Below, in pieces: positions 1 through 10,122 of a stretch of DNA of 64,000 nucleotides; the stretch's first letter is position 1; every line of letters starts with the position of its first letter. Under the pieces are notes generated by a model. The model searched no databases, was not told where the DNA came from, and saw only the letters and a list, made by a program, of their open reading frames with translations. The position numbers and the translations under genes were made by a program. Origin of the DNA: Paracoccus aestuariivivens (GTDB lineage: Bacteria; Pseudomonadota; Alphaproteobacteria; Rhodobacterales; Rhodobacteraceae); the NCBI RefSeq assembly GCF_009711225.1, contig NZ_WMIE01000001.1:496001-560000 (forward strand). The letters are read 5' to 3'.

Positions 1-2
1 GC

Positions 3-1568
<1,566 letters not shown>

Positions 1569-1602
1569 GAGATTGAGTTCGCGTTTTTGCGAATTCGATC
1601 TC
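1569..1602 (+). terminator. Hairpin directly after gyrB
   Basis: A 14-base-pair stem with two G-T wobbles begins at the base after the gyrB stop. Arms are 1569-1582 and 1589-1602, with a GTTTTT loop. No T tract follows, so it may stabilise the mRNA end rather than act as a strong intrinsic terminator. Confidence 0.45.
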
Positions 1603-1628
1603 GACAAGTTTACCACATTAAAAAAAGA

Positions 1629-1652
1629 TTAATACGTCTGGACGTGTATTAA
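1629..1652. promoter_or_regulatory. AT-rich inverted repeat upstream of the outer-membrane protein gene
   Basis: Outer arms TTAATAC and GTATTAA (7 bp, perfect) enclose GTC and GAC halves with a small central asymmetry. It lies about 120 bases before the beta-barrel gene in an unusually AT-rich spot. Placement fits a regulator-binding site, but I recognise no specific consensus. Confidence 0.35.
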
Positions 1653-1772
1653 CACTTGGCATCTGGGCGCGTCGGTTGTTTTCTGCAATGCAGCTAGCGC
1701 GAGCATCTGCGTAGGCATTCCTTTAGCGGACGATCCGTCGCTGATTGGTCCATTTAGCCTCTGGAGACGACA

Positions 1773-2477
1773 ATGAGCTTGAAGAAGATCACTATTTTGG
1801 CGACGTCCCTGACCATCGGGGCAGGCGTTGCGGCAAATGCCGGCGGTTATACCCCTCCGGTCACCGAGCCGATCGTGGCTCCGGTCATGGAAGCACCGGT
1901 CCTGAACTGGGAAGGCGGTTATGTCGGTGGCACCCTTGGTTATGCCTTCGGTGGCGAGGACCGCGTCGGTGTCAGCAACTCCGCTGGCCGGCTTTTGGGC
2001 GATATCGGCGATCTTGAAATCAGCGGTGCGAATGTCGGCATCCGCGCCGGTTACCGTTGGCAGCGCGAGAAATGGGTGTTCGGCCCTGAACTCGGCTTCG
2101 AAATGACCGATATCCGCGATGACACCAATGCTCTGGTTGGCGGCGTCGATGTGAACGCAGATACCAAAGTCAAGAACGTCCTCGCCCTGCGCTTCAAGAC
2201 CGGCTACGAAGTCCAGCCCGGCACTCTGGTCTATGGCATCGCCGGTTGGGCACGCGCCGATATCGACTACGAACTGGCAAGCCAGGACGTCAGCTTCGAT
2301 GCTGATGGCTATATCCTTGGCCTCGGCGTGGAAAAAATGATGAACGACCGCATGTCGGTGACCGGCGAATACGAATATGCCGATTTCGGCAAGGACACGC
2401 TGGAAGCCGGCGGTTATTCGACCGCCGCGACCACCAAGTACCACAACCTCAAGATCGGTGTGAACTACCGCTTCTGA
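1773..2477 (+). CDS. Outer-membrane beta-barrel protein (Omp25/31-like)
   Basis: Predicted 234-residue outer-membrane protein. Residues 1-23 look like a Sec signal peptide (MSLKKITILATSLTIGAG, cleavage near ANA-GG). A short proline-rich linker follows, then NWEGGYVGGTLGYAFGG, the typical first strand of the OMP beta-barrel family of rhizobial Omp25/Omp31 proteins. Alternating hydrophobic/aromatic strands run to the end, and the last residues NYRF match the C-terminal aromatic signature recognised by the BAM complex. The start is chosen for the signal peptide; TCTGGAGACGACA just upstream contains a GGAG ribosome site. The gene is monocistronic, followed by a terminator. Role is likely structural or a small-solute pore; no substrate can be inferred. 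Confidence 0.85.
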   Translation: MSLKKITILATSLTIGAGVAANAGGYTPPVTEPIVAPVMEAPVLNWEGGYVGGTLGYAFGGEDRVGVSNSAGRLLGDIGDLEISGANVGIRAGYRWQREKWVFGPELGFEMTDIRDDTNALVGGVDVNADTKVKNVLALRFKTGYEVQPGTLVYGIAGWARADIDYELASQDVSFDADGYILGLGVEKMMNDRMSVTGEYEYADFGKDTLEAGGYSTAATTKYHNLKIGVNYRF

Positions 2478-2503
2478 GTGCTTGGCCAAGTATGAATATC
2501 AAC

Positions 2504-2529
2504 GGGGTCGCTGCGAGGCGGCCCCTTTT
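2504..2529 (+). terminator. Intrinsic terminator after the OMP gene
   Basis: Arms GGGGTCGC (2504-2511) and GCGGCCCC (2518-2525) pair with one T-G wobble around a 6-base loop, followed by TTTT. It separates the plus-strand OMP gene from the convergent pdeM. Confidence 0.7.
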
Positions 2530-2535
2530 CGTTAC

Positions 2536-3192
2536 TCAGGCCCTTGCCCGCAATGGCAGCGCCATCGCCTTGCGTCCGCAGGCAATCGCGATCCCCTGCG
2601 GCACCAAGCGCCGGATCGCCAGATCGTCACAAATCAACCCGCCCGTATAAGTGCCGAAGGCGGGCAGGATCAGATGCTCCGCGCCAATGACGAAGGCCTT
2701 CCGGCGTTCACCGGCCAAACTGACGACCGGATGGAAATGCCCGGAAATATCAGGCCCTTGCCCTGCCATCGCGCAATGCCTGAGCGTGACGGGCCCAAGC
2801 CGCAATTCCGCAGCACTGCGTCCGGTCAGTCCCCTGGGTTCGGCAGGATCATGGTTTCCGACGACCCAGATCCAGTCCCTGTCGACCGATAGATCCGATA
2901 TACACCTAGCGATATGGAGGTCCAAAGCCTGAACCGCGGCCAGATCGTCGAAGCTGTCACCAAGGCACACCACCGTCCTTGGATCAAGCGTTCCTATTTC
3001 GGCAGCAAGCCGCTGTAACGTGGCTTGCCCTTCATAGGGCGGTAGCAACGCCCCGCCCCGACGGGCAACGCGCTCGGACTTGCCGAAATGCAGGTCGGCC
3101 ACAAACAGCCAGCGCCCCTCGGGCCACCAAAGCGCGCCCGAAGTCCGCGCTTCAAATCCGAATCCATGAAAATCAAAGGGATATCCGGTCAC
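2536..3192 (-). CDS. pdeM: Ligase-associated metallophosphoesterase PdeM
   Basis: A 218-residue calcineurin-like phosphoesterase of the DNA-ligase-associated type, expected to be a metal-dependent DNA end-processing nuclease/phosphodiesterase. Metal-binding motifs appear in family order: DLHFGK (about residue 33), GDSFDD (about 78), GNHD (about 112) and GHFHP (about 151). It is the last gene of a four-gene minus-strand repair operon; its ATG overlaps the helicase stop by 4 bases, so translation is probably coupled. The homologous Lhr-ligase-exonuclease-phosphoesterase set is known from Pseudomonas and other proteobacteria. Family assignment rests on both motifs and context; the physiological substrate is not visible. 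Confidence 0.93.
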   Translation of the reverse strand: MTGYPFDFHGFGFEARTSGALWWPEGRWLFVADLHFGKSERVARRGGALLPPYEGQATLQRLAAEIGTLDPRTVVCLGDSFDDLAAVQALDLHIARCISDLSVDRDWIWVVGNHDPAEPRGLTGRSAAELRLGPVTLRHCAMAGQGPDISGHFHPVVSLAGERRKAFVIGAEHLILPAFGTYTGGLICDDLAIRRLVPQGIAIACGRKAMALPLRARA

Positions 3193-5588
3193 GCCACCGT
3201 CTCCAGTCCGGCTTCGCGCATCAGCGCATCTGCCTCGATCTGGGCCAGACGTTCGCGCCCTTCACCTCGGATCGGGATCTTGCCCACTTCGAGAAGCAAA
3301 GGAGCAGCCAGTGGCGATACCCGATCCAGCATCCGATGTTCGCGACGCGGAGAGCGCGCCAGCATTTCCTCGATCCGGCCAAAATCGACCAAGCCCCTGT
3401 CCGCTTCGTCGGCGGTAACGCGCAGTAGCAAGTGGTTCGGGTCATATTTCCTGAGCGTGTCGTAAAGAATATCGCTCGAGAATGTCGCCTGCCTGCCGGT
3501 CTTACGCAAACCGGGCATGTTGCGCTGGATCAGCCCTGCGACAGTCGCCACATTCCTGAAGGTCCGCTTCATCACCGCGTTCTCGCCCAGCCAATCGCCA
3601 AGACCGGCCCGCAGACGTTCTGCGGCCAGCAGCGGGCGCGGATCGCTGACGGGGTCCATCGACCAGATCAGAAGCGCATAATCGGTCGAAAGAAATCCTA
3701 GCGGTCCTAGCCCCTCATCCTCCATCTCGCGGGTCAGAAGCAGGCCCAAGGTTTGCATGGCGTTCCGGCCCGCAAAGCCATAAAGCGCGAAATGCCACCG
3801 TCCGGCATGGGGGAAGCTTTCCGAGAGCAGCAACCCCGGTTCTGGCAGGCTAGAGACGCGCGCCTGAAGCGAAAGCCAAGCGCGCGTGTCCGGTGCCAGA
3901 CCGGCATGACGCGCGGGATCGCCGATCAGGGCCAAAACCCGATGGGCCAATTGCGTCGACATCGCAAGCTTGACGCCGGAATAGACTGCAATCTTGGGTT
4001 GTTGGCGCGGATCCGGCGTGACCTCGATCACCATGTCCCGCATGGCGTCCATCCGCACGACCCGCCCCCCGATCAGGAAGCTGTCGCCGGGGGTCAGGCT
4101 TGCCGCAAAGGCTTCTTCGACCTCGCCCAATGGCGCGCCGCCACGCCCGCGCAAACGGACGCGGACCATCTCGGCCTCGACGATGGTTCCGACATTCATG
4201 CGCAAAAGTCTGGCGGCGCGCGGATCGCGTAGACGCCACAGCCCGTCGCGCAGCATCAGCCTTTGCCAGCGGTCATAGGCCCGCAGCGCGTAACCTCCGG
4301 TCGCCGCAAAATCGAGACAGGCATCGAAATCCGCGCGGGCAAGTTCGCGATAAGGCCCCGCCGTCGCGACCTCGGCGTAAAGCGTCTCTGCATCGAACGG
4401 CGCGGTGCAGGCGGTCAGCAGGATATGCTGGCACAGCACATCCAACGGTCCCGGCCCACGCGGATCACCATCCAGATCGCGCGCTTGCACCGCCTGGAGC
4501 GCGGCCACGCATTCGATCTGCTCGAAACGGTTCGCTGGCACGATCCTTGCTTTCGAGGGGGCATTGTAGCGATGGTTCGCCCGCCCGATCCGCTGAACCA
4601 GACGTTTGACATTCTTTGGCGCCCCGATCTGGATGACCAGATCGACCGCACCCCAGTCGATCCCCAAATCAAGGCTGCCGGTCGCCACGACAGCGCGCAA
4701 TTCACCTGCCGCCATGGCCGCTTCGACGCGTGCCCGACTTTCGTGCGATAGGCTGCCGTGGTGAAGTCCGATCGGCAGGTTGTCGTCATTCGCGGCCCAT
4801 AGCGCCTGAAAAAACAGTTCGGCCTGCGCGCGGGTATTGATGAAGACGATGGTCGTGCGGGCCTGACGGATCGCTTGCAGCACTTCGGGAATGGCGTAGT
4901 GACCGCCTCCACCCGACCACGGCGCGGGCTGGGCGGTCGGCAGCATGGCAATGTCGGGTTCGGGCCCCGGATCGGCGTTGATGACATGAACGGGCTTGGA
5001 GCCCGACATGAAATCCGCCAAGGCCTGCGCGTCCTCGACCGTGGCAGACAGACCGGTGACGCGCAAATCCGGAGCCAAGCCGCGCAGTCGCGCGAGGCAC
5101 AGCATCAGTTGATCACCGCGTTTGCTTTCCGCCAAGGCATGCAATTCGTCCAGCACGACCCGACGCAAACCGCCAAAGATCGTCGGGGCCTCGGGGTAGC
5201 TGAGCATCAAGGCAAGGCTTTCGGGCGTGGTCAGCAAAATCCCGGGGGGATCGACGCGTTGACGGCGGCGTTGGGTCGCGCCTGTATCGCCGGTCCGGTC
5301 CTCGACTCTGATCGGCAACGCCAGATCCGCCACAGGACGCGCGAGATTGCGCCCGATATCCGCCGTCAGCGCCTTGAGCGGCGAGACGTAAAGCGTATGG
5401 ACCGAGCCGGATCGCGCACCGTCTTGCAGATCGACCAGCGAAGGCAGGAAACCGGCCAGTGTCTTGCCGCCGCCGGTGGGTGCGATCAACAGACTGTCGC
5501 CGGTCGCCGCTAGAAGTTGCAACTGGTGCGGATGCGGTTGCCAACCTTGTTTCGCAAACCAATCCTGAAAGGCGGGCGGCAAGGTCAT
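3189..5588 (-). CDS. Ligase-associated DEXH-box DNA helicase (Lhr core type)
   Basis: A 799-residue superfamily 2 helicase. Walker A is APTGGGKT (about 36-43), the DEXH box is DELH (in VVLDELHALAE), motif III is GLSATVED and motif VI is QRIGRANHR. After the two RecA domains come the winged-helix and beta-barrel parts typical of the Lhr core. Known Lhr-core enzymes are ssDNA-dependent ATPases that translocate 3' to 5' and unwind RNA:DNA or DNA duplexes. It sits between the ATP-dependent ligase and pdeM with 4-base overlaps on both sides, which strongly links it to the same end-repair process. Length matches the ligase-associated subfamily rather than full-length Lhr (about 1500 residues). Confidence 0.94.
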   Translation of the reverse strand: MTLPPAFQDWFAKQGWQPHPHQLQLLAATGDSLLIAPTGGGKTLAGFLPSLVDLQDGARSGSVHTLYVSPLKALTADIGRNLARPVADLALPIRVEDRTGDTGATQRRRQRVDPPGILLTTPESLALMLSYPEAPTIFGGLRRVVLDELHALAESKRGDQLMLCLARLRGLAPDLRVTGLSATVEDAQALADFMSGSKPVHVINADPGPEPDIAMLPTAQPAPWSGGGGHYAIPEVLQAIRQARTTIVFINTRAQAELFFQALWAANDDNLPIGLHHGSLSHESRARVEAAMAAGELRAVVATGSLDLGIDWGAVDLVIQIGAPKNVKRLVQRIGRANHRYNAPSKARIVPANRFEQIECVAALQAVQARDLDGDPRGPGPLDVLCQHILLTACTAPFDAETLYAEVATAGPYRELARADFDACLDFAATGGYALRAYDRWQRLMLRDGLWRLRDPRAARLLRMNVGTIVEAEMVRVRLRGRGGAPLGEVEEAFAASLTPGDSFLIGGRVVRMDAMRDMVIEVTPDPRQQPKIAVYSGVKLAMSTQLAHRVLALIGDPARHAGLAPDTRAWLSLQARVSSLPEPGLLLSESFPHAGRWHFALYGFAGRNAMQTLGLLLTREMEDEGLGPLGFLSTDYALLIWSMDPVSDPRPLLAAERLRAGLGDWLGENAVMKRTFRNVATVAGLIQRNMPGLRKTGRQATFSSDILYDTLRKYDPNHLLLRVTADEADRGLVDFGRIEEMLARSPRREHRMLDRVSPLAAPLLLEVGKIPIRGEGRERLAQIEADALMREAGLETVA

Positions 5589-7132
5589 AGCAGGGCCTCT
5601 AACGTGGCCAGATGATCGGCCTCGGCGGCGGGCTTGTCCCAGCGGATGCGGCTGATCCGGGGAAAGCGCATTGCAACGCCCGAACGATGACGGCTGGACC
5701 TGTTCAACCCTTCGAAGGCGACCTCGACCACCAGCTTCGGCGCCAGCGCCCGAACCGGCCCGTAACGTTCGGTCGTATTGGCGCGCACGAACTTGTCCAA
5801 CTCACGCAACTCGGCATCGGTGAAGCCGAAATAGGCCTTGCCGACCGGCACAAGCTCCGGCCCGTCCCAAAGCCCGAAGGTGAAGTCCGAGTGGAACCCC
5901 GAGCGTTTGCCATGCCCGCGCTGCGCATAGATCAGCACCGCATCAACAACCATCGGATCGCGCTTCCATTTGAACCACGGCCCGCGCGGACGACCCGAGA
6001 CATAGGCGCTGTCGCGACGCTTGATCATCACGCCCTCGATCACCGTCGCCGGAGGATCGGCGCGCAGCTTTGCCAGATCATCCCAAGTCGCAAATTTCAG
6101 CAGGCTTGATACATCGATGCGCGCATCGCCAAAATCGGCAGCGTCAAGCACGGCCCGACGCTGATGCAATGGCTCGGACCGCAGATCGCGACCCAGCCAG
6201 ATCAGCAAGTCGTAAAGACGCAACCCTGCGGGATGACTTGCCAGCAGCCCTTTGCCGACGGATTTCCGGTTCAGTCTTTTCTGCAATTCTCCGAAAGGAG
6301 CGATCTCGCCGTCGCGCCGGACCAACAATTCGCCGTCGGCGGTTCCGTCGAAATCCATCGCATCGATCACATCGGGAAATGCTTCCGAGATATCCTCTCC
6401 GGTGCGGGAATACAGTCGCCGGATGCCCTCATCGCTGACCGCCTGCACGCGGATGCCGTCCCATTTCCATTCCGCGTAAAAATCATCGGGCGAGAGCGCG
6501 CGCAATTCTTCCAGATCGGTAGGCGTTGCCAGCATCACCGGACGAAACGGAGCGCGGGCCGCATTTTCAGGCCGCGCCCCGCCAGCGATCCAATCGAAAA
6601 GCGGCACATAGGGGGGCGACAGACCGTGCCACAACTCCTCCAGATCCGGAACCGAAGGGCCTCCCATTCCAGCCAACGCCATCCGCGCCATGCGGGCCGA
6701 AAAGCCGACGCGCAGATTGCCGGTCGCGAGCTTCAGAAATGCCAAACGCTCGGAGGGGCCAAGCCGGTCCAGCATCGCCGAGATCGCGGCCGGAAGCGCC
6801 ACCTTTCCCGTGGTCCGGAGCAGATCGACCGCCTGCGACAGCGAAGGATCGTCCTCGGCCCCATCGGGCCAGACCAGCGCGATGGTTTCGGCAAGGTCTC
6901 CGACAAAATCGTAACTCAAGGCAAGCAGCTTTTCGTCCAACCGCTCTGCCGCCAAGCCACGCAGCATCGACGGGGTGACGGTCCGCAATTGCAGGTCACC
7001 GGTCATGGCAGCCAGTGCCCATCCTCGGTCCGGATCCGGCGTGCGTTCAAGATAATGCCGCACCAGTTGCAGCTTGGCATTGCGCGACGGCGTGAAGGCA
7101 AGACGCTCGAGCAGGCTCGCAAAGGCTTTCAT
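5585..7132 (-). CDS. ATP-dependent DNA ligase (repair-operon type)
   Basis: A 515-residue ATP-dependent DNA ligase, distinct from the NAD-dependent replicative LigA. It has an N-terminal helical DNA-binding domain (about 1-190), then the nucleotidyltransferase domain with adenylated Lys223 in EWKWDGIR, YSRTGEDIS (motif III region), and an OB-fold C-terminus with FKWKRDP (motif V). A longer reading frame extends upstream, but ATG at 7132 overlaps the exonuclease stop by ATGA and starts the recognisable family N-terminus, so I chose it. As second gene of the repair operon it would seal nicks after the exonuclease, helicase and phosphoesterase process ends. No Ku or polymerase domain is present, so this is not a LigD end-joining system. 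Confidence 0.95.
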   Translation of the reverse strand: MKAFASLLERLAFTPSRNAKLQLVRHYLERTPDPDRGWALAAMTGDLQLRTVTPSMLRGLAAERLDEKLLALSYDFVGDLAETIALVWPDGAEDDPSLSQAVDLLRTTGKVALPAAISAMLDRLGPSERLAFLKLATGNLRVGFSARMARMALAGMGGPSVPDLEELWHGLSPPYVPLFDWIAGGARPENAARAPFRPVMLATPTDLEELRALSPDDFYAEWKWDGIRVQAVSDEGIRRLYSRTGEDISEAFPDVIDAMDFDGTADGELLVRRDGEIAPFGELQKRLNRKSVGKGLLASHPAGLRLYDLLIWLGRDLRSEPLHQRRAVLDAADFGDARIDVSSLLKFATWDDLAKLRADPPATVIEGVMIKRRDSAYVSGRPRGPWFKWKRDPMVVDAVLIYAQRGHGKRSGFHSDFTFGLWDGPELVPVGKAYFGFTDAELRELDKFVRANTTERYGPVRALAPKLVVEVAFEGLNRSSRHRSGVAMRFPRISRIRWDKPAAEADHLATLEALL

Positions 7133-8121
7133 TCCGCTTCGTCCTCGTAACCGACCAGACGCAGGGGACGCGCGGGGGTCTGCGCCAGTTCGCACCAACG
7201 GATCACCCCGTCCTCGGTGCCGTGGGTGACCCAGACCTCGGACGGGGCCAATTCGGTCAGGGTGGCGGTGAGAGACGGCCAATCGACGTGATCGCTGATG
7301 ATCAGGGGCAGTTCCACGCCGCGCTGTCGGGCGCGGGCGCGCACCGCCATCCACCCCGAGGCAAAGCCGATCACCGGATCGCGGAACCGCTGCACCCAAA
7401 GGCTGGCGAATGCCGAGGGCGGGGCAATCACAAGCTGCGCCGGAACCTCATCGGCGGTCGCTGGGATCAACTCGCCCAGATCGACTCCTTGCCCGATGTA
7501 ATAGTCGCATAGCGTCTTCAACGCGCCATGGATCGCAATAGGGGCAGCATAGCCTGCCTCGCGCACCAGCGAGATGACATGTTGCGCCTTGCCCAAGGCA
7601 TAGGCTCCGATCAGATGCTGCCGATCGGGGAACTCGGCCATGCTGGCAAGCAGTTTTGCGGCCTGCGTCAAAGGTTCGGGAAAGCGGAATACCGGCAGCC
7701 CGAATGTCGCTTCGGTCACGAAAACATCGCAAGGCACGGGCTCGAATGGCAGGCAGGTCGGGTTTGGCGCTCGGCAATAGTCGCCCGAGACCACGATCTT
7801 CGGCCCCCTGTCCGGCGTCACGGCAATCTGGGCCGATCCCAGCACATGCCCCGCCGGATGGAAACTGACGGTGACCCCGCCGATCCGCGTTGGCCCGTCG
7901 GCAATCTGGGTCGATGCGGCAAAATCCGGCCCCATCCGCAGGCGCATGATGTCCAGCGTTTCGCGCGTCGCCATAACCGCGCCGTGACCCGATCGTGCGT
8001 GGTCACTATGGCCGTGGGTAATCAGCGCCCGTTCGACCGGACGAAGCGGGTCGATATGGAATCCGCCCTCGGGACAGTAAAGGCCGGACTCTGTCGGGAA
8101 CAGGATGGAATCGGCGCGCAT
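7129..8121 (-). CDS. Ligase-associated DNA exonuclease (metallo-beta-lactamase fold)
   Basis: A 330-residue metallo-beta-lactamase-fold nuclease. The metal-binding signature HGHSDHARSGHG lies near residue 35; later conserved metal ligands include HPAGHVLGSAQ, VVSGDYCRAPN and the C-terminal VTHGTEDGV. This is the DNA-ligase-associated exonuclease family, related to the SNM1/CPSF73 beta-CASP group. It is the first gene of the minus-strand repair operon, and its stop overlaps the ligase start. The promoter should lie in the 30-base gap to the lrp-like stop or farther upstream. Function is inferred from family and operon context. Confidence 0.93.
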   Translation of the reverse strand: MRADSILFPTESGLYCPEGGFHIDPLRPVERALITHGHSDHARSGHGAVMATRETLDIMRLRMGPDFAASTQIADGPTRIGGVTVSFHPAGHVLGSAQIAVTPDRGPKIVVSGDYCRAPNPTCLPFEPVPCDVFVTEATFGLPVFRFPEPLTQAAKLLASMAEFPDRQHLIGAYALGKAQHVISLVREAGYAAPIAIHGALKTLCDYYIGQGVDLGELIPATADEVPAQLVIAPPSAFASLWVQRFRDPVIGFASGWMAVRARARQRGVELPLIISDHVDWPSLTATLTELAPSEVWVTHGTEDGVIRWCELAQTPARPLRLVGYEDEAE

Positions 8122-8151
8122 ATCCCGAACATGTAGAACATTTCGTGAAAA

Positions 8152-8628
8152 TCAACCCGGAGAGACCAACGGCCGCCCCTCGAATATGGTCTCCATAGAG
8201 AAAACGCCGGTGACGCGTTCCAGATCCATGTCGACGATCAATCGCTTGTACAGCGCATCATAACCCGCCATTCCGGTCGTCACCGCCTTGGCCATGTAAT
8301 CCCATTCGCCACCGATCCGGTGGAAGGCGACGATTTCAGGTTGGGCCTCGATCCGGGCGCGAAAACGCCGTGCCCATGCATCATCATGGTGACGGGTCCG
8401 GATCATGATGAAGACCGTCAGTTGCAGCCCCAACGCCGAAGGATCGACCACGGCACGGCTGCCTTTCAGCACCCCTGTCTCGGTCAAGCGGTTCAACCGG
8501 CGCCAGCAGGCGTTCTGCGACAGGCCGACACGCTCGGCCAGATCGCGCTGCGACAGGCTGGCATCGCCTTGAAGCAAGGCCAGCAGCCTGTTGTCAATCT
8601 CGTCGAAATCCCGATCATAGCTTGGCAT
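8152..8628 (-). CDS. Lrp/AsnC-family transcriptional regulator
   Basis: A 158-residue Lrp/AsnC-type regulator. The N-terminal helix-turn-helix includes LSQRDLAERVGLSQNACWRR (about 24-43), followed by the RAM ligand-binding/oligomerisation domain. It is divergently transcribed from the class V PLP enzyme at 8719 with a 90-base shared promoter region. That arrangement often means the regulator senses an amino acid and controls the neighbouring aminotransferase-like gene. The repair operon lies just downstream on the same strand with a 30-base gap, so read-through is possible. Confidence 0.9.
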   Translation of the reverse strand: MPSYDRDFDEIDNRLLALLQGDASLSQRDLAERVGLSQNACWRRLNRLTETGVLKGSRAVVDPSALGLQLTVFIMIRTRHHDDAWARRFRARIEAQPEIVAFHRIGGEWDYMAKAVTTGMAGYDALYKRLIVDMDLERVTGVFSMETIFEGRPLVSPG

Positions 8629-8718
8629 TTGACAACCATATCTCCGAATCTGCGCAAAGTTTGAAAATGATTATCTATCGCATTCGGGTCAAGATGGGCT
8701 TGGAGTACGAGGAACACC

Positions 8719-10122
8719 ATGCCCCCCTTTGACAGTTATCTCGCCCTTTTGGGTGATAGCCCCCTGCAAACCATCCATAACGGCCTGATCGGTCGGGATG
8801 CGATGATCGACGGACCGTTCGGCCTGCGGCCACTGATCTATGCCGATTACATCGCCTCGGGGCGGGCGCTGCGCTTGATCGAGACATGGGTGATGGAACA
8901 CATCCTGCCTTGGTACGCCAACAGCCACACCGAGGCGAGCCATTGTGGCGGCGCGATGACCCGCATGCGACGCGCGGCACGGGCAGCAATTGCGGAATGT
9001 GTCGGTGCGGGGCCGGAACACGCCTTGATCTTCACCGGATCCGGCGCGACGCAAGGCATCAACCGTCTGGTCCATCTGCTGGGCGTCGGTCCCGACACGA
9101 CGGTTCTGATCGGCCCCTACGAGCATCACTCGAACATCCTGCCTTGGCGCGAAAGCGGAGCCAGAATCGTGGACATCCCCGAGGCAGCCAATGGTGGCCC
9201 CGATCTGGATGCCCTGCACGCGGCATTGCAGCAGGCCCAAGGGCCGGTCATCGGGGCATTCTCGGCGGCATCGAATGTCACAGGCACGCTGACCGATGTG
9301 GCGCGCGTGACGACCATCCTGAAACGCGCCAATGCGAAATCCGTCTGGGACTATGCCGGAGGCGCGCCCTACCTACCGATCGACATGCAACTGGGCATGG
9401 ACGCTGTCGTCACCTCTCCGCACAAGTTCATCGGCGGGCCGGGGGCGTCGGGCGTGATGATCCTGCGCCGCGATGCCGTCACGACCGGACGCCCCACCCT
9501 TCCCGGCGGCGGTACGGTGCGTTTCGTCTCTCCCGGGGGGCATGATTATTCGACATCACTGGAGGCTCGCGAGGAAGCAGGGACGCCGAATGTCGTCGGC
9601 GATATCCGCGCGGCGCTGGTATTCCTGACCAAGGCAGCGGTCGGGCAGGACGCGCTTGATGCGAGGAACGCCGAATGGCTGGCACTGGGACTGAAGCGGC
9701 TGTCATCCCATCCACGGATCGAGCTGCTGGGGAATCTGACAGCCCCACGCCTGCCCTTTTTCAGCTTCCGCATTCGTGACGGGCAAGGCGGCTTTATCCA
9801 TCAACAATTGGCAACGCGGATGCTGTCCGACCTGTATGGTGTTCAGGCCCGCGGCGGTTGCGCCTGCGCCGGTCCCTATGTCCACCACCTGCTGGGTCTT
9901 GATCGCGCGGAATCCGACCGGCTCCGCGCCGCGATCCTTGCCGGAGAAGAGACCGAAAAGCCGGGATTCGTGCGGCTGAACCTGTGCTGGGCCGCGCCTT
10001 GTGCCGAAATCGACGCAATTCTCGATGCGGTCTGCAACCTTGCCGACCACGCACCGGAGTATCTGCGGCACTATCGCTGCGACCGCGCGACGGCGATCTT
10101 CACGCCTCTGGCGGCCGAGTAG
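8719..10122 (+). CDS. Class V PLP-dependent enzyme, cysteine-desulfurase-like
   Basis: A 467-residue fold-type I class V aminotransferase/cysteine-desulfurase-like protein. The PLP Schiff-base lysine is Lys236 in SPHKFIGGPG. PLP-pocket motifs TGSGATQGINRL (about 106-117), EHHSN (135-139) and the DYAG aspartate (Asp211) are present. A cysteine motif RGGCACAGPY (Cys381, Cys383) sits where NifS/SufS/CsdA proteins carry the catalytic persulfide cysteine. The start is supported by an AGGA site 8 bases upstream. The family is widespread but its substrate is unknown to me; a sulfur-mobilising or aminotransferase role are both possible. The divergent Lrp regulator suggests control by an amino acid. 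The 3' end overlaps the convergent regulator gene by 23 bases. Confidence 0.85.
   Translation: MPPFDSYLALLGDSPLQTIHNGLIGRDAMIDGPFGLRPLIYADYIASGRALRLIETWVMEHILPWYANSHTEASHCGGAMTRMRRAARAAIAECVGAGPEHALIFTGSGATQGINRLVHLLGVGPDTTVLIGPYEHHSNILPWRESGARIVDIPEAANGGPDLDALHAALQQAQGPVIGAFSAASNVTGTLTDVARVTTILKRANAKSVWDYAGGAPYLPIDMQLGMDAVVTSPHKFIGGPGASGVMILRRDAVTTGRPTLPGGGTVRFVSPGGHDYSTSLEAREEAGTPNVVGDIRAALVFLTKAAVGQDALDARNAEWLALGLKRLSSHPRIELLGNLTAPRLPFFSFRIRDGQGGFIHQQLATRMLSDLYGVQARGGCACAGPYVHHLLGLDRAESDRLRAAILAGEETEKPGFVRLNLCWAAPCAEIDAILDAVCNLADHAPEYLRHYRCDRATAIFTPLAAE

Noticed and set aside
7129..7132. LigD/Ku end-joining system
   Set aside because: The ligase lacks polymerase and phosphoesterase fusions and no Ku gene is present; the set matches the Lhr-type repair operon instead.
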